A program made the position numbers and the translations under genes. 64,000 bases of DNA from an uncultured Oscillospiraceae bacterium. GTDB taxonomy: Bacteria; Bacillota; Clostridia; Oscillospirales; Oscillospiraceae. Within the stretch, counting starts at the first letter, position 1. Each line of letters starts with the position of its first letter. The stretch covers positions 1 to 64,000 of the forward strand of contig CANROC010000009.1 in NCBI GenBank assembly GCA_947632175.1, read 5' to 3'. The notes below the pieces were generated by a model, which did no database searches, had not been told where the DNA came from, and worked only from the letters and a program-made list of their open reading frames with translations. Shown in pieces: positions 55,169-64,000 of this stretch.

Positions 55169-57526
55169 TTACGTGCCGCCGAAGACATGGCGGGCGATGC
55201 GGGCGGACTCCTGGGCGTCGCGGGCGTAGAAGTCCGCGCCCACGAGCTTGGCGTACTCCTCGTTGAGCACCGCGCCGCCCACCATGACGCGGCAGTCCGC
55301 GCCGCTCTCCCGGAGGAGGCGGATGGTCTCCGCCATGGCCTTGACGGTGGTGGTCATGAGGGCGGAGAGGCCCACAAGGCGGATGTGCTCCCGCATTGTG
55401 ACCTCCACAATGAGCTCCGGCGGCACGTCCCGGCCCAGGTCCACGATCTCGTAGCCGTAGTTGGAAAGGAGCATCTTCACGATGTTCTTGCCGATATCGT
55501 GGATGTCGCCCTTGACGGTGGCCAGGAGGATCTTCCCCTTACTCAGCACCTGCCCGTTTTCTGCCCGGTCGCGGATGACGTCGAAGCCCAGCTTCACCGT
55601 CTCGGCGCTGGCCATGAGCTGGGGCAGGAAGAACTCGCCCTTTTCAAATCTGTCCCCGGCGGCGTTGATGGCGGGGATGAGGAGGTCGTTGATGACCTCC
55701 ATGGGGCTTTTTTCCTGAAGCGCCGCCTTGACCGCGTCTTTCACGAGCATCTTCCGGCCGGAGAGGACGATGGATGTTATGTCAACCGTTTCGCTTTGCG
55801 CCTGGACCTGCGCGGAGGGCGTCCGGGGGGCGTCGGCGTACTTAGCAATGTAGCTCCCGGCCCCCTCGTCCTCCCCTGAGAGGACCCTCCAGGCGGCCAC
55901 GGTATCCATGTACCTTTGGCTCATGGGGTTGAGGATGGGCATACTCAGCCCCTGTCCGAAAGCGGCGGCCAGAAAGCCGGCGTTGACGATCTCCCGGGCG
56001 GGCAGGCCGAAGCTCACGTTGCTCACGCCCAGGACGGTTTTGAGGCCCAATTTGTCGGTAACCAGGCCCACGGCCTTCAGCGTCTCCCTGGCCAGCGCCT
56101 GATTGGTGGAGACGGTGAGGGTCAGGCAGTCGATGAGCACGTCCTCCCGGGGGATGCCGTACTCTATGGCGGTTTTCAGAATCTTCTCCGCAATCTTCAG
56201 CCGGTCCTCGGCTTTGTCGGGGATGCCGTTCTCGTCCAGGGTGAGGCCCACCACTGCCGCGCCGTACTTTTTGGCGATGGGCAGGATGGTTTTCAGAGAT
56301 TCCTCCTTGCCGTTCACCGAATTGATCACCGGCTTGCCGCAGTAGGCGCGGCAGGCACGCTCCAGGGCCGCGGGATCGGAGCTGTCGATTTGAAGAGGCA
56401 GGGGCGTCACCGCCTGGAGGGCGCGGACCAGCCGCTCCAGCACCGCCGGCTCGTCGATCTCGGGAAGACCGGCGTTCACGTCTAAGAGGTCCGCCCCGGC
56501 CTCCTCCTGGGAGATGGCCTCGTTCAGGATGTAGTCGAAGTTGGAGGTCCGCAGAGCCTCCTTGACCCGCTTCTTCCCCGTGGGATTGATGCGCTCGCCG
56601 ATGACGGCAATAGAATTATGTAAACTCACAAGCCGCTGACCGCTGGTGAAGACGGTTTTGCGGGGCGTCTCCGGCCTCTTGGCCGTCCGGCGCTCCATTT
56701 CCGCCCGCAGGGCGGCGATGTGGGCCGGGGTGGTGCCGCAGCATCCGCCGGCGATGGTGACGCCCGCGTCCAGCATCCGCCCGAGGCCGGCGGCAAATTC
56801 CTCCGGGCCCACGTGGTAGACCGTCTCCCCGGACGTGGCGTCAGGCAGGCCGGCGTTGGGCTGGACGATAAGGGGAACGGTTGCCCATCTCAGCATCTCC
56901 CGGACAAAGGGCTCCGTCTCCGCAGGCCCCAGGGAGCAGTTGATACCCACCGCGTCCGCGCCGAGAGCGGAGAGCGTGACCGCCGCCACGGCGGGGTCGG
57001 TGCCCAGGAACGTGCGGCCGTCGGCCATGAAAGTCATGGTTATGTAAACCGGTAAGGTGGAATTTTCCTTCACCGCCAGAAGCGCCGCCTTGGCCTCCAG
57101 GAGGTCCGACATGGTCTCGATGATGACCAGGTCCGCCCCGGCTTTGACCCCGGCCAGGACCGTCTCCCGGAAAAGGTCATACGCCTCGTCGAAGCTCATA
57201 GTCCCCATGGGGGCCAGGAGCGCCCCGGTGGGGCCGATATCCAGGGCGACGCGCTTCGCCCCGGCCTCCCGGGCCAGACGGATACCGGCGGCGACGACCT
57301 CGGCGACCTTTTCGGCGCTCCCCAGCTTTTTTGCGTTGGCGCCGAAAGTGTTGGCGGTGATGATGTCCGCCCCCGCCGCCACGTAATCGGCGTGGACGGC
57401 GCGGATGAGGTCGGGGTCGGTGAGGTTCAAAAGCTCCGGCAGGGCGCCGGTCTTCAGGCCCCTTTTTTGAAGCTCGGTGCCCATGGCGCCGTCGATGAGT
57501 GTAAAGCCGTTAGCCGCCACAGCCAT
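55169..57526 (-). CDS. metH: Cobalamin-dependent methionine synthase, lacking activation domain
   Basis: A 785-residue enzyme that methylates homocysteine from methyltetrahydrofolate via cobalamin. Domains: homocysteine/Zn domain (residues about 1-290, GINCSLGPAE and AGGCCGTTPAHIAAL with the zinc Cys), pterin domain (about 310-570, NVSFGLPAREIVNAGFL), and cobalamin cap plus binding domain (about 590-785, VKGDIHDIGKNIV with the cobalt-ligand His). The C-terminal AdoMet-binding activation domain of E. coli MetH is absent and is encoded by the gene upstream. AAAGGAGGG precedes the ATG. Confidence 0.92.
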   Translation of the reverse strand: MAVAANGFTLIDGAMGTELQKRGLKTGALPELLNLTDPDLIRAVHADYVAAGADIITANTFGANAKKLGSAEKVAEVVAAGIRLAREAGAKRVALDIGPTGALLAPMGTMSFDEAYDLFRETVLAGVKAGADLVIIETMSDLLEAKAALLAVKENSTLPVYITMTFMADGRTFLGTDPAVAAVTLSALGADAVGINCSLGPAETEPFVREMLRWATVPLIVQPNAGLPDATSGETVYHVGPEEFAAGLGRMLDAGVTIAGGCCGTTPAHIAALRAEMERRTAKRPETPRKTVFTSGQRLVSLHNSIAVIGERINPTGKKRVKEALRTSNFDYILNEAISQEEAGADLLDVNAGLPEIDEPAVLERLVRALQAVTPLPLQIDSSDPAALERACRAYCGKPVINSVNGKEESLKTILPIAKKYGAAVVGLTLDENGIPDKAEDRLKIAEKILKTAIEYGIPREDVLIDCLTLTVSTNQALARETLKAVGLVTDKLGLKTVLGVSNVSFGLPAREIVNAGFLAAAFGQGLSMPILNPMSQRYMDTVAAWRVLSGEDEGAGSYIAKYADAPRTPSAQVQAQSETVDITSIVLSGRKMLVKDAVKAALQEKSPMEVINDLLIPAINAAGDRFEKGEFFLPQLMASAETVKLGFDVIRDRAENGQVLSKGKILLATVKGDIHDIGKNIVKMLLSNYGYEIVDLGRDVPPELIVEVTMREHIRLVGLSALMTTTVKAMAETIRLLRESGADCRVMVGGAVLNEEYAKLVGADFYARDAQESARIARHVFGGT

Positions 57527-58184
57527 AGCCCTCCTTTCGAAATGCGCAGGAATCGCGGTTTTCGCACCGCTCGCAGCTGGAACCGCCCCGCTTGACCCCC
57601 AGCTCCTCCGGGTAGAGGCCCACGAGAGCCGAGACGCTCTTTTTCGGGAGCATGAGCAGGGAGTCCGTCAGCGTAATGCCGAGGCGCGTGTCCGCCGCGA
57701 TGAGCCCCAGCACCGCCCTTTGCTGCTCCAGGGGGAAATCCCCGTAGCCGGGGCTGTACCGGTAGCCAGTGACCAGCCCCCGCGCCCGGGCATAGTCGCG
57801 GATCCGCCCGTCGCACTCGTCCGCCGCCGCCTCGATGAGGGCGGTGCAGGCGGCGTTGAAGATCATCTCCGAGACGGTGGAGCGCTTGCCCAGCCGCAGC
57901 ATCACCCGCTCCACCTCGAAGCCCAGCGTGGCGGCCATGACGGCGCAGTGCGTGGCCCCTGTGAGGTGTTTGCGGATGTCCTCCCCGAAAAGCCGGACGC
58001 CGTTCAGCGCCGGCCCCGGCTCCACGGGGAAGACCTCAAAACAGGACCGGGGCTGGGCGGCCTCCAGGCAAAGTCGGGAGATATCGTCGATCTGCGCCTC
58101 CAGCTCCGGCGTCAGCGCCTGGCCACGGTAGCCCAGATAGCGCAGGACCTCGGACCGCTCGACGGTCAGCTCAGAATCCGGCAT
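57510..58184 (-). CDS. Methionine synthase activation (reactivation) domain protein
   Basis: A 224-residue stand-alone version of the MetH activation domain. VTGYRYSPGYGDFPLEQQRA is the AdoMet-binding signature. It would supply the methyl group for reductive reactivation of oxidised cobalamin on MetH. The C-terminus has a Cys cluster CERCENRDSCAFR. It overlaps metF by 14 bases and metH by 17, so all three are one unit. ATG 58184 is chosen; the frame opens 7 codons earlier. Confidence 0.85.
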   Translation of the reverse strand: MPDSELTVERSEVLRYLGYRGQALTPELEAQIDDISRLCLEAAQPRSCFEVFPVEPGPALNGVRLFGEDIRKHLTGATHCAVMAATLGFEVERVMLRLGKRSTVSEMIFNAACTALIEAAADECDGRIRDYARARGLVTGYRYSPGYGDFPLEQQRAVLGLIAADTRLGITLTDSLLMLPKKSVSALVGLYPEELGVKRGGSSCERCENRDSCAFRKEGYGCGG

Positions 58185-59034
58185 GGCGCAGGGCCCCCAT
58201 CTCAAATCGCGCCACCTCGGGCTTATTCATGGTGTAGATGTGGATGCCGCTGGCCGCGCCGGAGGCGGCCAGCTCCACGATCTGGTTGGCGGCGTACTCC
58301 ATCCCGGCCTTCAACAGGGAATCCGGGTCGTGCTCGTAGCGGTTCACCATGCGGATCACCGCCGAGGGGAGGCTGGCCCCGCAGAGAAAGACCATGCGGG
58401 TAATCTGGGATTTTCCCATGATGGGCATGATCCCCGCGTCGATGGGGACGGTGATCCCGGCGGCGCGGGCCTTGTCCATGAAGCGGTAGAAGGCGGCGTT
58501 TTCAAAAAAGAGCTGGCTTAAGAAAAATTCCGCCCCCGCGTCCTGCTTCTCCCTCAGATGCCGGATGTCCGCGTCGAAATCGTCGCACTCCACGTGTCCC
58601 TCCGGGTAGCAGCCGCCGCCCACGCAAAAGTCCGTGGTCTGCCGGAGATACCGCACGAGCTGCGCGCCGTAACGGAAGTCCCTCGTCTCGCTCCCCGGCA
58701 CCCGGTCGCCCCGGAGGGCGAAGACGTTGGCGATCCCCTGCTCCCGCAGGTCCGCCACCGCCGCGTCCACGTCGGCCCTTGTGGAGTTTACACAGGTGAG
58801 GTGCGCCACCGCCGGGATGCCGTACTCCCGCTCGATGATCCCCGTGAGGGCGGCGGTGTTCTTCCCGTTCCCGGACCCGCCCGCCGAGCAGGTGACGGAG
58901 ATAAAGTCCGGCTCCGTCCCCGCCAGCGCCTCCAGCGTCCCCCGCAGCTCCTCCACCTTGAGCTCCCCCTTGGGCGGGAAAATCTCATAGGAGACAGGGA
59001 GTTTTTTGGATTTGTAGATGTCTCGGATGTACAT
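58171..59034 (-). CDS. metF: Methylenetetrahydrofolate reductase
   Basis: A 287-residue TIM-barrel flavoprotein of the MTHFR family: SYEIFPPKGELKVEELRGTL at the start, FISVTCSAGGSGNGKN, VAHLTCVNSTRADVD, VFALRGDRVPGSE and the C-terminal GIHIYTMNKPEVA. It reduces methylene-THF to methyl-THF, the substrate of MetH encoded downstream. AAAGGTTGA precedes the ATG. Confidence 0.92.
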   Translation of the reverse strand: MYIRDIYKSKKLPVSYEIFPPKGELKVEELRGTLEALAGTEPDFISVTCSAGGSGNGKNTAALTGIIEREYGIPAVAHLTCVNSTRADVDAAVADLREQGIANVFALRGDRVPGSETRDFRYGAQLVRYLRQTTDFCVGGGCYPEGHVECDDFDADIRHLREKQDAGAEFFLSQLFFENAAFYRFMDKARAAGITVPIDAGIMPIMGKSQITRMVFLCGASLPSAVIRMVNRYEHDPDSLLKAGMEYAANQIVELAASGAASGIHIYTMNKPEVARFEMGALRHAGF

Positions 59035-59053
59035 GGTATGTCAACCTTTCAAA

Positions 59054-59689
59054 TCAGTCTGGCCGGATCGGGTGCCGGATCACGGTTTTCAGCTTCTCCG
59101 GGGCGCACTTGCGGGGGTCGGAGAGGTAGATCTCATGGTGGAGGCGCGTGTCCGAAAAGTCCGGCTCAAAGCCCTGCTTCTCCATGTGCTCCCGCATGAG
59201 CCGCACCGTCTCGGGCTCCGTATCATAGGACCCCAGGTGCATACATTGGACGCAAAGGCCCTCATGGACCGGGAGAAATTCCACCGCGGAGAAGTCCGTC
59301 TTCTTTTTGCGCGTCGCCTCCTCCACGGCCCAGTCGAACTCCGCCCGCGTCACAAAATCCGGGAGACGGATACAGGAGATGAACTCCAGATCGTCCTTGC
59401 GGGCATAGTCGATGGCGCCCTCGCTCCCCTCCTGCCGCCAGAACCCCTCCAGCGGCGGGACCACGAAATCGAAGTACCCCGCCATCCGGTGGCCGCCCAT
59501 TTTGCTCATCTTAATGGTGAAGGCGATCCCGTACAAAAGCCCGATAGACGCCTTGTACGCCCCGCCCTCCTCGTTGGGGTCCCCCCGCCCGCGCACGGCG
59601 ATATAGTTCATCCCCGGCACGTCCACAATGGACGGCGTATTTTTCGGGAGGTAAAATTCTTTGTATTCCTTTTTGAAGTCAAAGGGCAT
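59054..59689 (-). CDS. GyrI-like small-molecule-binding domain protein
   Basis: A 211-residue protein made of a GyrI/SOUL-like domain (IVDVPGMNYIAVRGRGDPNE at the start, VHEGLCVQCMHLGSYDTEPE and LHHEIYLSDPRKCAPEKLKT at the end). Related proteins bind drugs or hydrophobic ligands; some hydrolyse them. There is no DNA-binding domain. AAAGGAGG site; 19 bases before metF, so perhaps co-transcribed, but a metabolic link is not evident. Confidence 0.8.
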   Translation of the reverse strand: MPFDFKKEYKEFYLPKNTPSIVDVPGMNYIAVRGRGDPNEEGGAYKASIGLLYGIAFTIKMSKMGGHRMAGYFDFVVPPLEGFWRQEGSEGAIDYARKDDLEFISCIRLPDFVTRAEFDWAVEEATRKKKTDFSAVEFLPVHEGLCVQCMHLGSYDTEPETVRLMREHMEKQGFEPDFSDTRLHHEIYLSDPRKCAPEKLKTVIRHPIRPD

Positions 59690-59713
59690 AGGTGGGCCTC
59701 CTTTGTGGCTGGT

Positions 59714-60856
59714 TTACATAAAATACTTCTCTATCTCCGCCCTCGTTGCCTTAACGCTCCCGGTGACAAGCTCCGGCTTGCCGCCGCCTTTGCCCTGGAG
59801 TGCCGCGTTCATTTCTTTGGCAAACGGGCGCAGATCGGTGGCGGCGGAGGCCAGGACGTACTTGTAGCCCATCGTGTCGTCGCCGGAGAAGGCCGCCGCG
59901 ACGGCGCATTTCTCCTTTGCGGCGGTGGCGAGGAGCTGGAGGTTCTTCATGTCGAAGTCCGGCTCGAAAAACAAAAGATTTCCCTGCGTCTCTTGCATTA
60001 TGTCAACCTTTTGCTGGATGATTCGGCGCTTGAGGCCGCCCAGCTTGTATTGGAGGGCGTCACGGTCGGCCAGCAGGCGCTCCACCGCCGGCCTGACCTC
60101 GTCGGGCTTGGCCGACAGCAGCGCCGAAATCTCCACGACGCTCCCGGCGCGCTTTTTCAGGTCCTCGTAGGCCCGGTCCCCGGCCAGCATCCGGACGCGC
60201 ACGCCGTTTTTCCGGCGGATGGACTCAAAAATCTTGATAACGCCGATCTCCCCCGTGCGCTTCACGTGGGGCGCGCAGCAGGCGCAGACATCCACGCCCT
60301 CGATGGTGACGAGACGCACGTTCTCCGTGAGGTCCAGCTTACTGCGGTACTCCAAATTTGGCAGCTCCTCGGGGGCGGGGAAGCTCTGTATAACGGCGAC
60401 GTTGCGCCAGACCACCTCATTGGCCTCCCGCTCGATGTTCGAAAGCTCCGTATCGTCCATGAAGCCGTCGAAGTCCACGATGACGCCCTCCTCGCCCATG
60501 TGGAACCCCACATTGGCGTATCCGTGCCGGCGGTGGACGATGCCGGAGACGATGTGCTCGGCGGTGTGGTTCTGCATATTGGAAAACCGCTTCTCCCAGT
60601 CGATCGCGCCGCGTACCGTCTCCCCCGGCTCCAGGGGTCCGTCGCACCGGTGGACGACCTCATCCCCCCGCTCGAAGGTATAAAGGACGTTCACCCCGCC
60701 CAGCGTCCCGACGTCGGCGGGATTGCCGCCGCCCTCGGGGAAAAAAGCCGTTTTGTCCAGGACCACCTCAAACGCGCCGTCCCGCTCCCGGCAGGAGACG
60801 ACCACGGCGTCAAACTCCTTTATATGGGAGTCCTCGTAATAGAGCCTTCGCGTCAT
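59714..60856 (-). CDS. AlaX-like alanyl-tRNA editing protein (long form)
   Basis: A 380-residue protein with the AlaRS editing domain and a DHHA1 C-terminus. Metal motifs are NHTAEHIVSGIVH and CACCAPHVKRTGEIG; the end has EMNAALQGKGGGKPELVTGS. It should deacylate Ser-tRNA-Ala or Gly-tRNA-Ala. The frame extends upstream but ATG 60856 overlaps the HAD gene stop (ATGA) and gives the family's start TRRLYYEDSHIKEFDA. Confidence 0.88.
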   Translation of the reverse strand: MTRRLYYEDSHIKEFDAVVVSCRERDGAFEVVLDKTAFFPEGGGNPADVGTLGGVNVLYTFERGDEVVHRCDGPLEPGETVRGAIDWEKRFSNMQNHTAEHIVSGIVHRRHGYANVGFHMGEEGVIVDFDGFMDDTELSNIEREANEVVWRNVAVIQSFPAPEELPNLEYRSKLDLTENVRLVTIEGVDVCACCAPHVKRTGEIGVIKIFESIRRKNGVRVRMLAGDRAYEDLKKRAGSVVEISALLSAKPDEVRPAVERLLADRDALQYKLGGLKRRIIQQKVDIMQETQGNLLFFEPDFDMKNLQLLATAAKEKCAVAAAFSGDDTMGYKYVLASAATDLRPFAKEMNAALQGKGGGKPELVTGSVKATRAEIEKYFM

Positions 60857-61593
60857 AAAATCTTCTCCTCCACAAATCTCGCCGCGCCGTCCTCGTCGCA
60901 ATGGCCGGCGATCACGTCCGCCACGGCCTTGACCTCCGGGATGGCGTTGGCCATGGCCACGCCCAGGCCGCAGGCTCGGACGGGCTCCAGGTCGTCCCAG
61001 TCGTCGCCGAAGTAGGCGGCCTCCTCGGGCGTGAGGCCGAAAGCCGAGAGCAGCTCTTGGATGCCGTGCCATTTGGCGGCGGCGCGGCTCATGAACTGGT
61101 AGAGCTTCCCGCCTTCAATGGCCGTAAAGTATGTATCCTCTGTGACGGCGGCTTGGGCATCCGTTTTGTCTATACCGCTGACCAGGATCTTGTAAAGCTC
61201 CCCCTCCGGCAGCGCCGGGAAGCTTCCCCACGCTACGGCGTTCCACTCTGGGATGGGGACGCTGGCAAAAATCCCGCCGCTCATCTCCGCAGACACCACC
61301 GCGCCGGGAATGCCCAGGAGCCGGGAGACGATGATTTCCCCGGTTTTTGCGGGGATGCTGTTCAAAAGGACCCGCCCCGGCAGGACCACCCGCGCGCCGT
61401 TGAGGGTCACCAGGGCTTCAAATTCCTCAAAAACGCCAAACTCCCGAATCGTCCTCTCCGGCCTTGCCGACGCCGCGAACACCCGCAGCCCCCGCTCCCG
61501 GCACTTTCCCAAAACGCCCCGGGAGTACGCCGATAAGCTCTTGTCGGACCGCAAGAGCGTGTTGTCCAGGTCAAAAATCAGGGCCTTGATCAT
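60853..61593 (-). CDS. HAD-family hydrolase, Cof type
   Basis: A 246-residue phosphatase of the Cof subfamily: KALIFDLDNTLLRSDKSL (motif I), AASARPERTIREF (motif II), KWHGIQELLSAFGLTPEEAA and FGDDWDDLEPVRACGLGVAM (motifs III/IV). The cap lies in the middle. Substrate unknown, typically sugar phosphates or FMN. It is the first gene of the leftward group. The 72-base gap upstream holds the palindrome GCGTATG..CATACGC. Confidence 0.88.
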   Translation of the reverse strand: MIKALIFDLDNTLLRSDKSLSAYSRGVLGKCRERGLRVFAASARPERTIREFGVFEEFEALVTLNGARVVLPGRVLLNSIPAKTGEIIVSRLLGIPGAVVSAEMSGGIFASVPIPEWNAVAWGSFPALPEGELYKILVSGIDKTDAQAAVTEDTYFTAIEGGKLYQFMSRAAAKWHGIQELLSAFGLTPEEAAYFGDDWDDLEPVRACGLGVAMANAIPEVKAVADVIAGHCDEDGAARFVEEKIL

Positions 61594-61665
61594 CCTGTCA
61601 CCGGTTTCCTATCAATTTAATGGGTTAATGCGTATGATACACCATACGCGCCAAAAACGCAAGCC

Positions 61666-62802
61666 CTATCTGAGCTTCACTCTCAGCGTCTCCGCCGCCT
61701 CTTTGAGCTCGCGGATGAAGGTGTCGGCCTCGTCCAGGGTGGAATAACGGCTGAGGCTGACGCGGATGGCGGCGTCGATGACCTCGGCGCTCTCGCCCAT
61801 GGCCTCTAAAACGTGGCTGCGGGCGCCCTTTTTGCAGGCGGAGGAGCGGGAGACGCAGATGCCGTGGGCGTCCAGGAGGTTCATCAGGACCTCGCTCTTG
61901 TAGCCGGGGAGGGAGAGGCTGAGGATATGCGGGGCGCGGCTCTCCCCCAGGAACCGGACGGTGGGGAGGGCGGCGGGCAGGTTGTCAATGAGGTGCTGTT
62001 TTATGTCAACCATCCGCCGGACGTCCTCGGCAAAGGTTTCCCTCCCCGCTTTGGCGGCGGCGGCGAAGCCGAGAATGGCGGGCATGGGCTCGGTGCCCGG
62101 GCGGACGCCGCCCTCCTGTCCCCCGCCGGTGACGATGCCGGGAAGGCGGACGCCCCGTCGCACGTAGAGCGCCCCCGCGCCCTTGGGGCCGTGAATCTTG
62201 TGGGAGCTGACGGTCAGGAGATCCGCGCCCAGCTTTTTCGGCGTGAAGGGGACCTTCAAAAGCGCCTGGACGCAGTCGGTGTGGAGCAGAATGGAGGGGT
62301 TACGGCGCTTCACGGCGGCGAAGATGCTGACGATGTCCGTGACCGCGCCCGTCTCGTTGTTGACCAGCATCAGGGAGACGAGCCCCGTGTCCTCCCGGAG
62401 GGCGTCCAGGACCTGCTCTATGCCGATGGCTCCGGTGCTGTCAGGCATCAAAAATGTGACCTCACAGCCCTGGTTCTGGAGGGCCTGACAGGTCTTGCGC
62501 ACGGCGTCGTGCTCGGCCGCGCTTGTGATGATGTGGCGCAGCTTGTGGCGCTGGAGGTACGCCCCGCCCCGGAGGGCCAGGTTGTCCGCCTCGGTGCCGC
62601 CGGAGGTGAAAAGGAGCTCCTGGGGCTCACAGCCCAGGGCGGCGGCGATGTCCTCACGGGCGGCCTTCAGCGCGGCGGCGGCGCGGCGGCCGGCGGCGTG
62701 GCCGGAGGAGGGGTTGCCGAAGTCCTCCGTCAGCGCCCTTGTGACGGCCTCCACGGCCTCCGGGCGGGGGGCGGTGGTGGCGGCGTTATCGAAATAAATC
62801 AT
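61666..62802 (-). CDS. Cysteine desulfurase, NifS/IscS type
   Basis: A 378-residue PLP enzyme: IYFDNAATTAPRPEAVEAV at the start, LFTSGGTEADNLALRGG, SSHKIHGPKGAGALYV with the PLP Lys, and SRSSACKKGARSHVLEAMG with the catalytic Cys. It takes sulfur from Cys for Fe-S clusters or tRNA thiolation. Chosen ATG 62802 has AAGGTG; a GTG three codons upstream is less likely. The divergent neighbour is a methylthiotransferase that needs Fe-S clusters. Confidence 0.9.
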   Translation of the reverse strand: MIYFDNAATTAPRPEAVEAVTRALTEDFGNPSSGHAAGRRAAAALKAAREDIAAALGCEPQELLFTSGGTEADNLALRGGAYLQRHKLRHIITSAAEHDAVRKTCQALQNQGCEVTFLMPDSTGAIGIEQVLDALREDTGLVSLMLVNNETGAVTDIVSIFAAVKRRNPSILLHTDCVQALLKVPFTPKKLGADLLTVSSHKIHGPKGAGALYVRRGVRLPGIVTGGGQEGGVRPGTEPMPAILGFAAAAKAGRETFAEDVRRMVDIKQHLIDNLPAALPTVRFLGESRAPHILSLSLPGYKSEVLMNLLDAHGICVSRSSACKKGARSHVLEAMGESAEVIDAAIRVSLSRYSTLDEADTFIRELKEAAETLRVKLR

Positions 62803-62812
62803 ATGTGTCACC

Positions 62813-62841
62813 TTGATTTCACGCTTTGCGTATACTATAAT
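62813..62841 (+). promoter_or_regulatory. Promoter of the methylthiotransferase gene
   Basis: TTGATT (62813-62818) and TATAAT (62836-62841) with 17-base spacing, 44 bases before the ATG. Confidence 0.65.
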
Positions 62842-62884
62842 GTCTGATTATACACCAAAAGAAAAGAGTCAACAAGAGGCAGTT

Positions 62885-64000
62885 ATGAGGATACACATTC
62901 ACACGCTGGGGTGCAAGGTCAACCAGTTCGAGTCCCAGGCCATGGAGGCTCTGTTCACCGCCCACGGGCACGAGGTCACCGCCGACGAGACGGATCTGGA
63001 CGCCGTGGTGGTCAACACCTGCGCCGTCACCGGCGAGGCGGGGCGCAAATCCCGTCAGGCGGTGCGGCATCTCGCGGAGCGCAACCCCGGCGCGGTCATC
63101 GCCGTGTGCGGGTGCTGGAGCCAGGCCGACGGCGAGGACGCCAAGAAGCTGGCGGACGTCGTCTACGGCTCCGGCGACCGGGCCGGGTTCGTGGCGGCGG
63201 TGGAGCGGGCGCTGGAGGCGCGGCAGAGCGTCTTCGCTGTGGACAACGCCCTTGCGCGCCGGGATTTTGAGCGCCTGCCCGCCGGGAGCGCCGAGGGACG
63301 GACGCGGGCGCTTTTGAAGATTGAGGACGGGTGCGTCAACTTCTGCGCCTACTGCATCATCCCCTATACCCGTGGGCGGGTGCGGTCCCTGGAGCTTGAC
63401 GCCTGTGCCGCCGAGGCGGAGAAGCTGGCCGCCGAGGGGTACCGGGAGATCGTTTTGACCGGCATCGAGATCGCCTCCTACGGCGCGGACCTTCCCGGCA
63501 AGCCCACCCTGGCCGACGCGGTGGAGGCCATTGCGCAGGCCGCGCCCGGGTGCCGCGTGCGCCTGGGGTCCCTGGAGCCGAGAGTGGTGACGGAGGACTT
63601 CTGCCGGAGGCTCGCCGCCCTCAGGAACCTCTGCCCCCACTTCCACCTGTCCCTGCAAAGCGGCTGCGACGCCACGCTTGCACGGATGCGGCGGAAGTAC
63701 GACACGGCGCGGTTTTACGCCTCCGTGGAGCTCCTGCGCCGGTTCTTCCCTGACTGCGGCCTCACCGCCGACCTCATCACCGGCTTTCCGGGGGAGACGG
63801 AGGCGGAATTTGCCGAGACGCTGGCGTTTATCAAAAAATGCGCCTTCTCCTCCATGCACGTCTTCCCCTACTCCGTCCGCCCCGGCACCGCGGCGGCGCA
63901 AATGGATCAGCTGCCACGGGCCGTCAAGGAGGCGCGGACCCGAAAGGCCGCCGCTGTGGCCGCGTCCATGAAGGCGGACTTTCTGGCCCGCCAGATTGGC
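62885..64000 (+). CDS. mtaB: tRNA methylthiotransferase, MtaB-like (partial, runs off the window)
   Basis: The first 372 residues of a radical-SAM methylthiotransferase. MRIHIHTLGCKVNQFESQAM, VVVNTCAVTGEAGRKSRQAV and AVCGCWSQADGED give the three Cys of the N-terminal cluster; EDGCVNFCAYCIIPYTRGRV has the radical-SAM CxxxCxxC. The GCKVNQ start and NTCAVT are features of the MtaB group, which makes ms2t6A at position 37 of tRNAs. The frame is open to the last base; the TRAM domain is beyond the window. Confidence 0.88.
   Translation, partial: MRIHIHTLGCKVNQFESQAMEALFTAHGHEVTADETDLDAVVVNTCAVTGEAGRKSRQAVRHLAERNPGAVIAVCGCWSQADGEDAKKLADVVYGSGDRAGFVAAVERALEARQSVFAVDNALARRDFERLPAGSAEGRTRALLKIEDGCVNFCAYCIIPYTRGRVRSLELDACAAEAEKLAAEGYREIVLTGIEIASYGADLPGKPTLADAVEAIAQAAPGCRVRLGSLEPRVVTEDFCRRLAALRNLCPHFHLSLQSGCDATLARMRRKYDTARFYASVELLRRFFPDCGLTADLITGFPGETEAEFAETLAFIKKCAFSSMHVFPYSVRPGTAAAQMDQLPRAVKEARTRKAAAVAASMKADFLARQIG

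Noticed and set aside
59035-59713. Cobalamin or SAM riboswitch before the metF-metH group
   Set aside because: The gaps before metF (19 bases) and before the GyrI-like gene (24 bases) are too short for a riboswitch.

Overview
The window is GC-rich DNA that looks like a gut-type member of the Clostridia (Oscillospiraceae-like). The reasons are Firmicutes-style lipoproteins and ribosome binding sites, a BspA-like leucine-rich-repeat lipoprotein, a DltABCD-like cell-envelope acylation cluster, a methionine synthase with a separately encoded activation domain, and a Firmicutes-type temperate prophage. This placement is inferred from gene content; no 16S or other marker is present.

Host left flank (1-11761): a leucine-rich-repeat lipoprotein reads leftward. 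A 750-bp non-coding stretch follows, with a promoter-to-terminator unit that looks like a small RNA gene and a 266-bp element with 26-bp terminal inverted repeats. Next comes a rightward cluster: membrane-anchored transglutaminase-like protein, DltA-like adenylation enzyme, carrier protein, MBOAT acyltransferase, DltD/SGNH-like protein, lipoprotein, Asp/Glu racemase-family enzyme, and a Pro/Glu/Thr-repeat surface protein. A cation diffusion facilitator and a HAD phosphatase read leftward and end this flank.

Prophage (11762-55059, about 43.3 kb): it sits in the 3' end of a tRNA-Gln(CTG) gene. A 49-bp direct repeat marks attL (11762-11810) and attR (55011-55059); the intact tRNA is at attR beside a tyrosine integrase. 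Late genes read leftward from about 39.3 kb to 12 kb: terminase small and large subunits, portal, scaffold, decoration, capsid, adaptor-like protein, a giant coiled-coil/collagen fibre, lysis cassette, a second fibre, a gp10-like protein, a repeat-rich virion protein and a 3090-residue polyvalent protein. No tape measure, tail tube or sheath was found, so the virion is probably podovirus-like. A hicAB module sits in reverse orientation between fibre and lysis genes. Early genes (39.5-49.9 kb) include a putative HUH replication initiator, PcfJ/PcfK-like proteins, a DUF3102-like protein and many small Cys-rich or HTH proteins. A Cro/CI-like divergent switch lies at 49.7-50.4 kb. The AT-richer lysogenic region (50.4-53.6 kb) carries three membrane proteins, two or three of them ending in a small Cys/His domain, and a putative GNAT toxin-antitoxin pair. 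Several families of short GC-rich palindromic repeats fill the prophage spacers, supply the C-terminal codons of three genes and lie inside the portal gene.

Host right flank (55087-64000): a leftward metF, metH-activation, metH group for methionine synthesis with a GyrI-like gene before it; an AlaX-like editing protein and a HAD phosphatase; a cysteine desulfurase; and a divergent MtaB-type methylthiotransferase that runs off the window.
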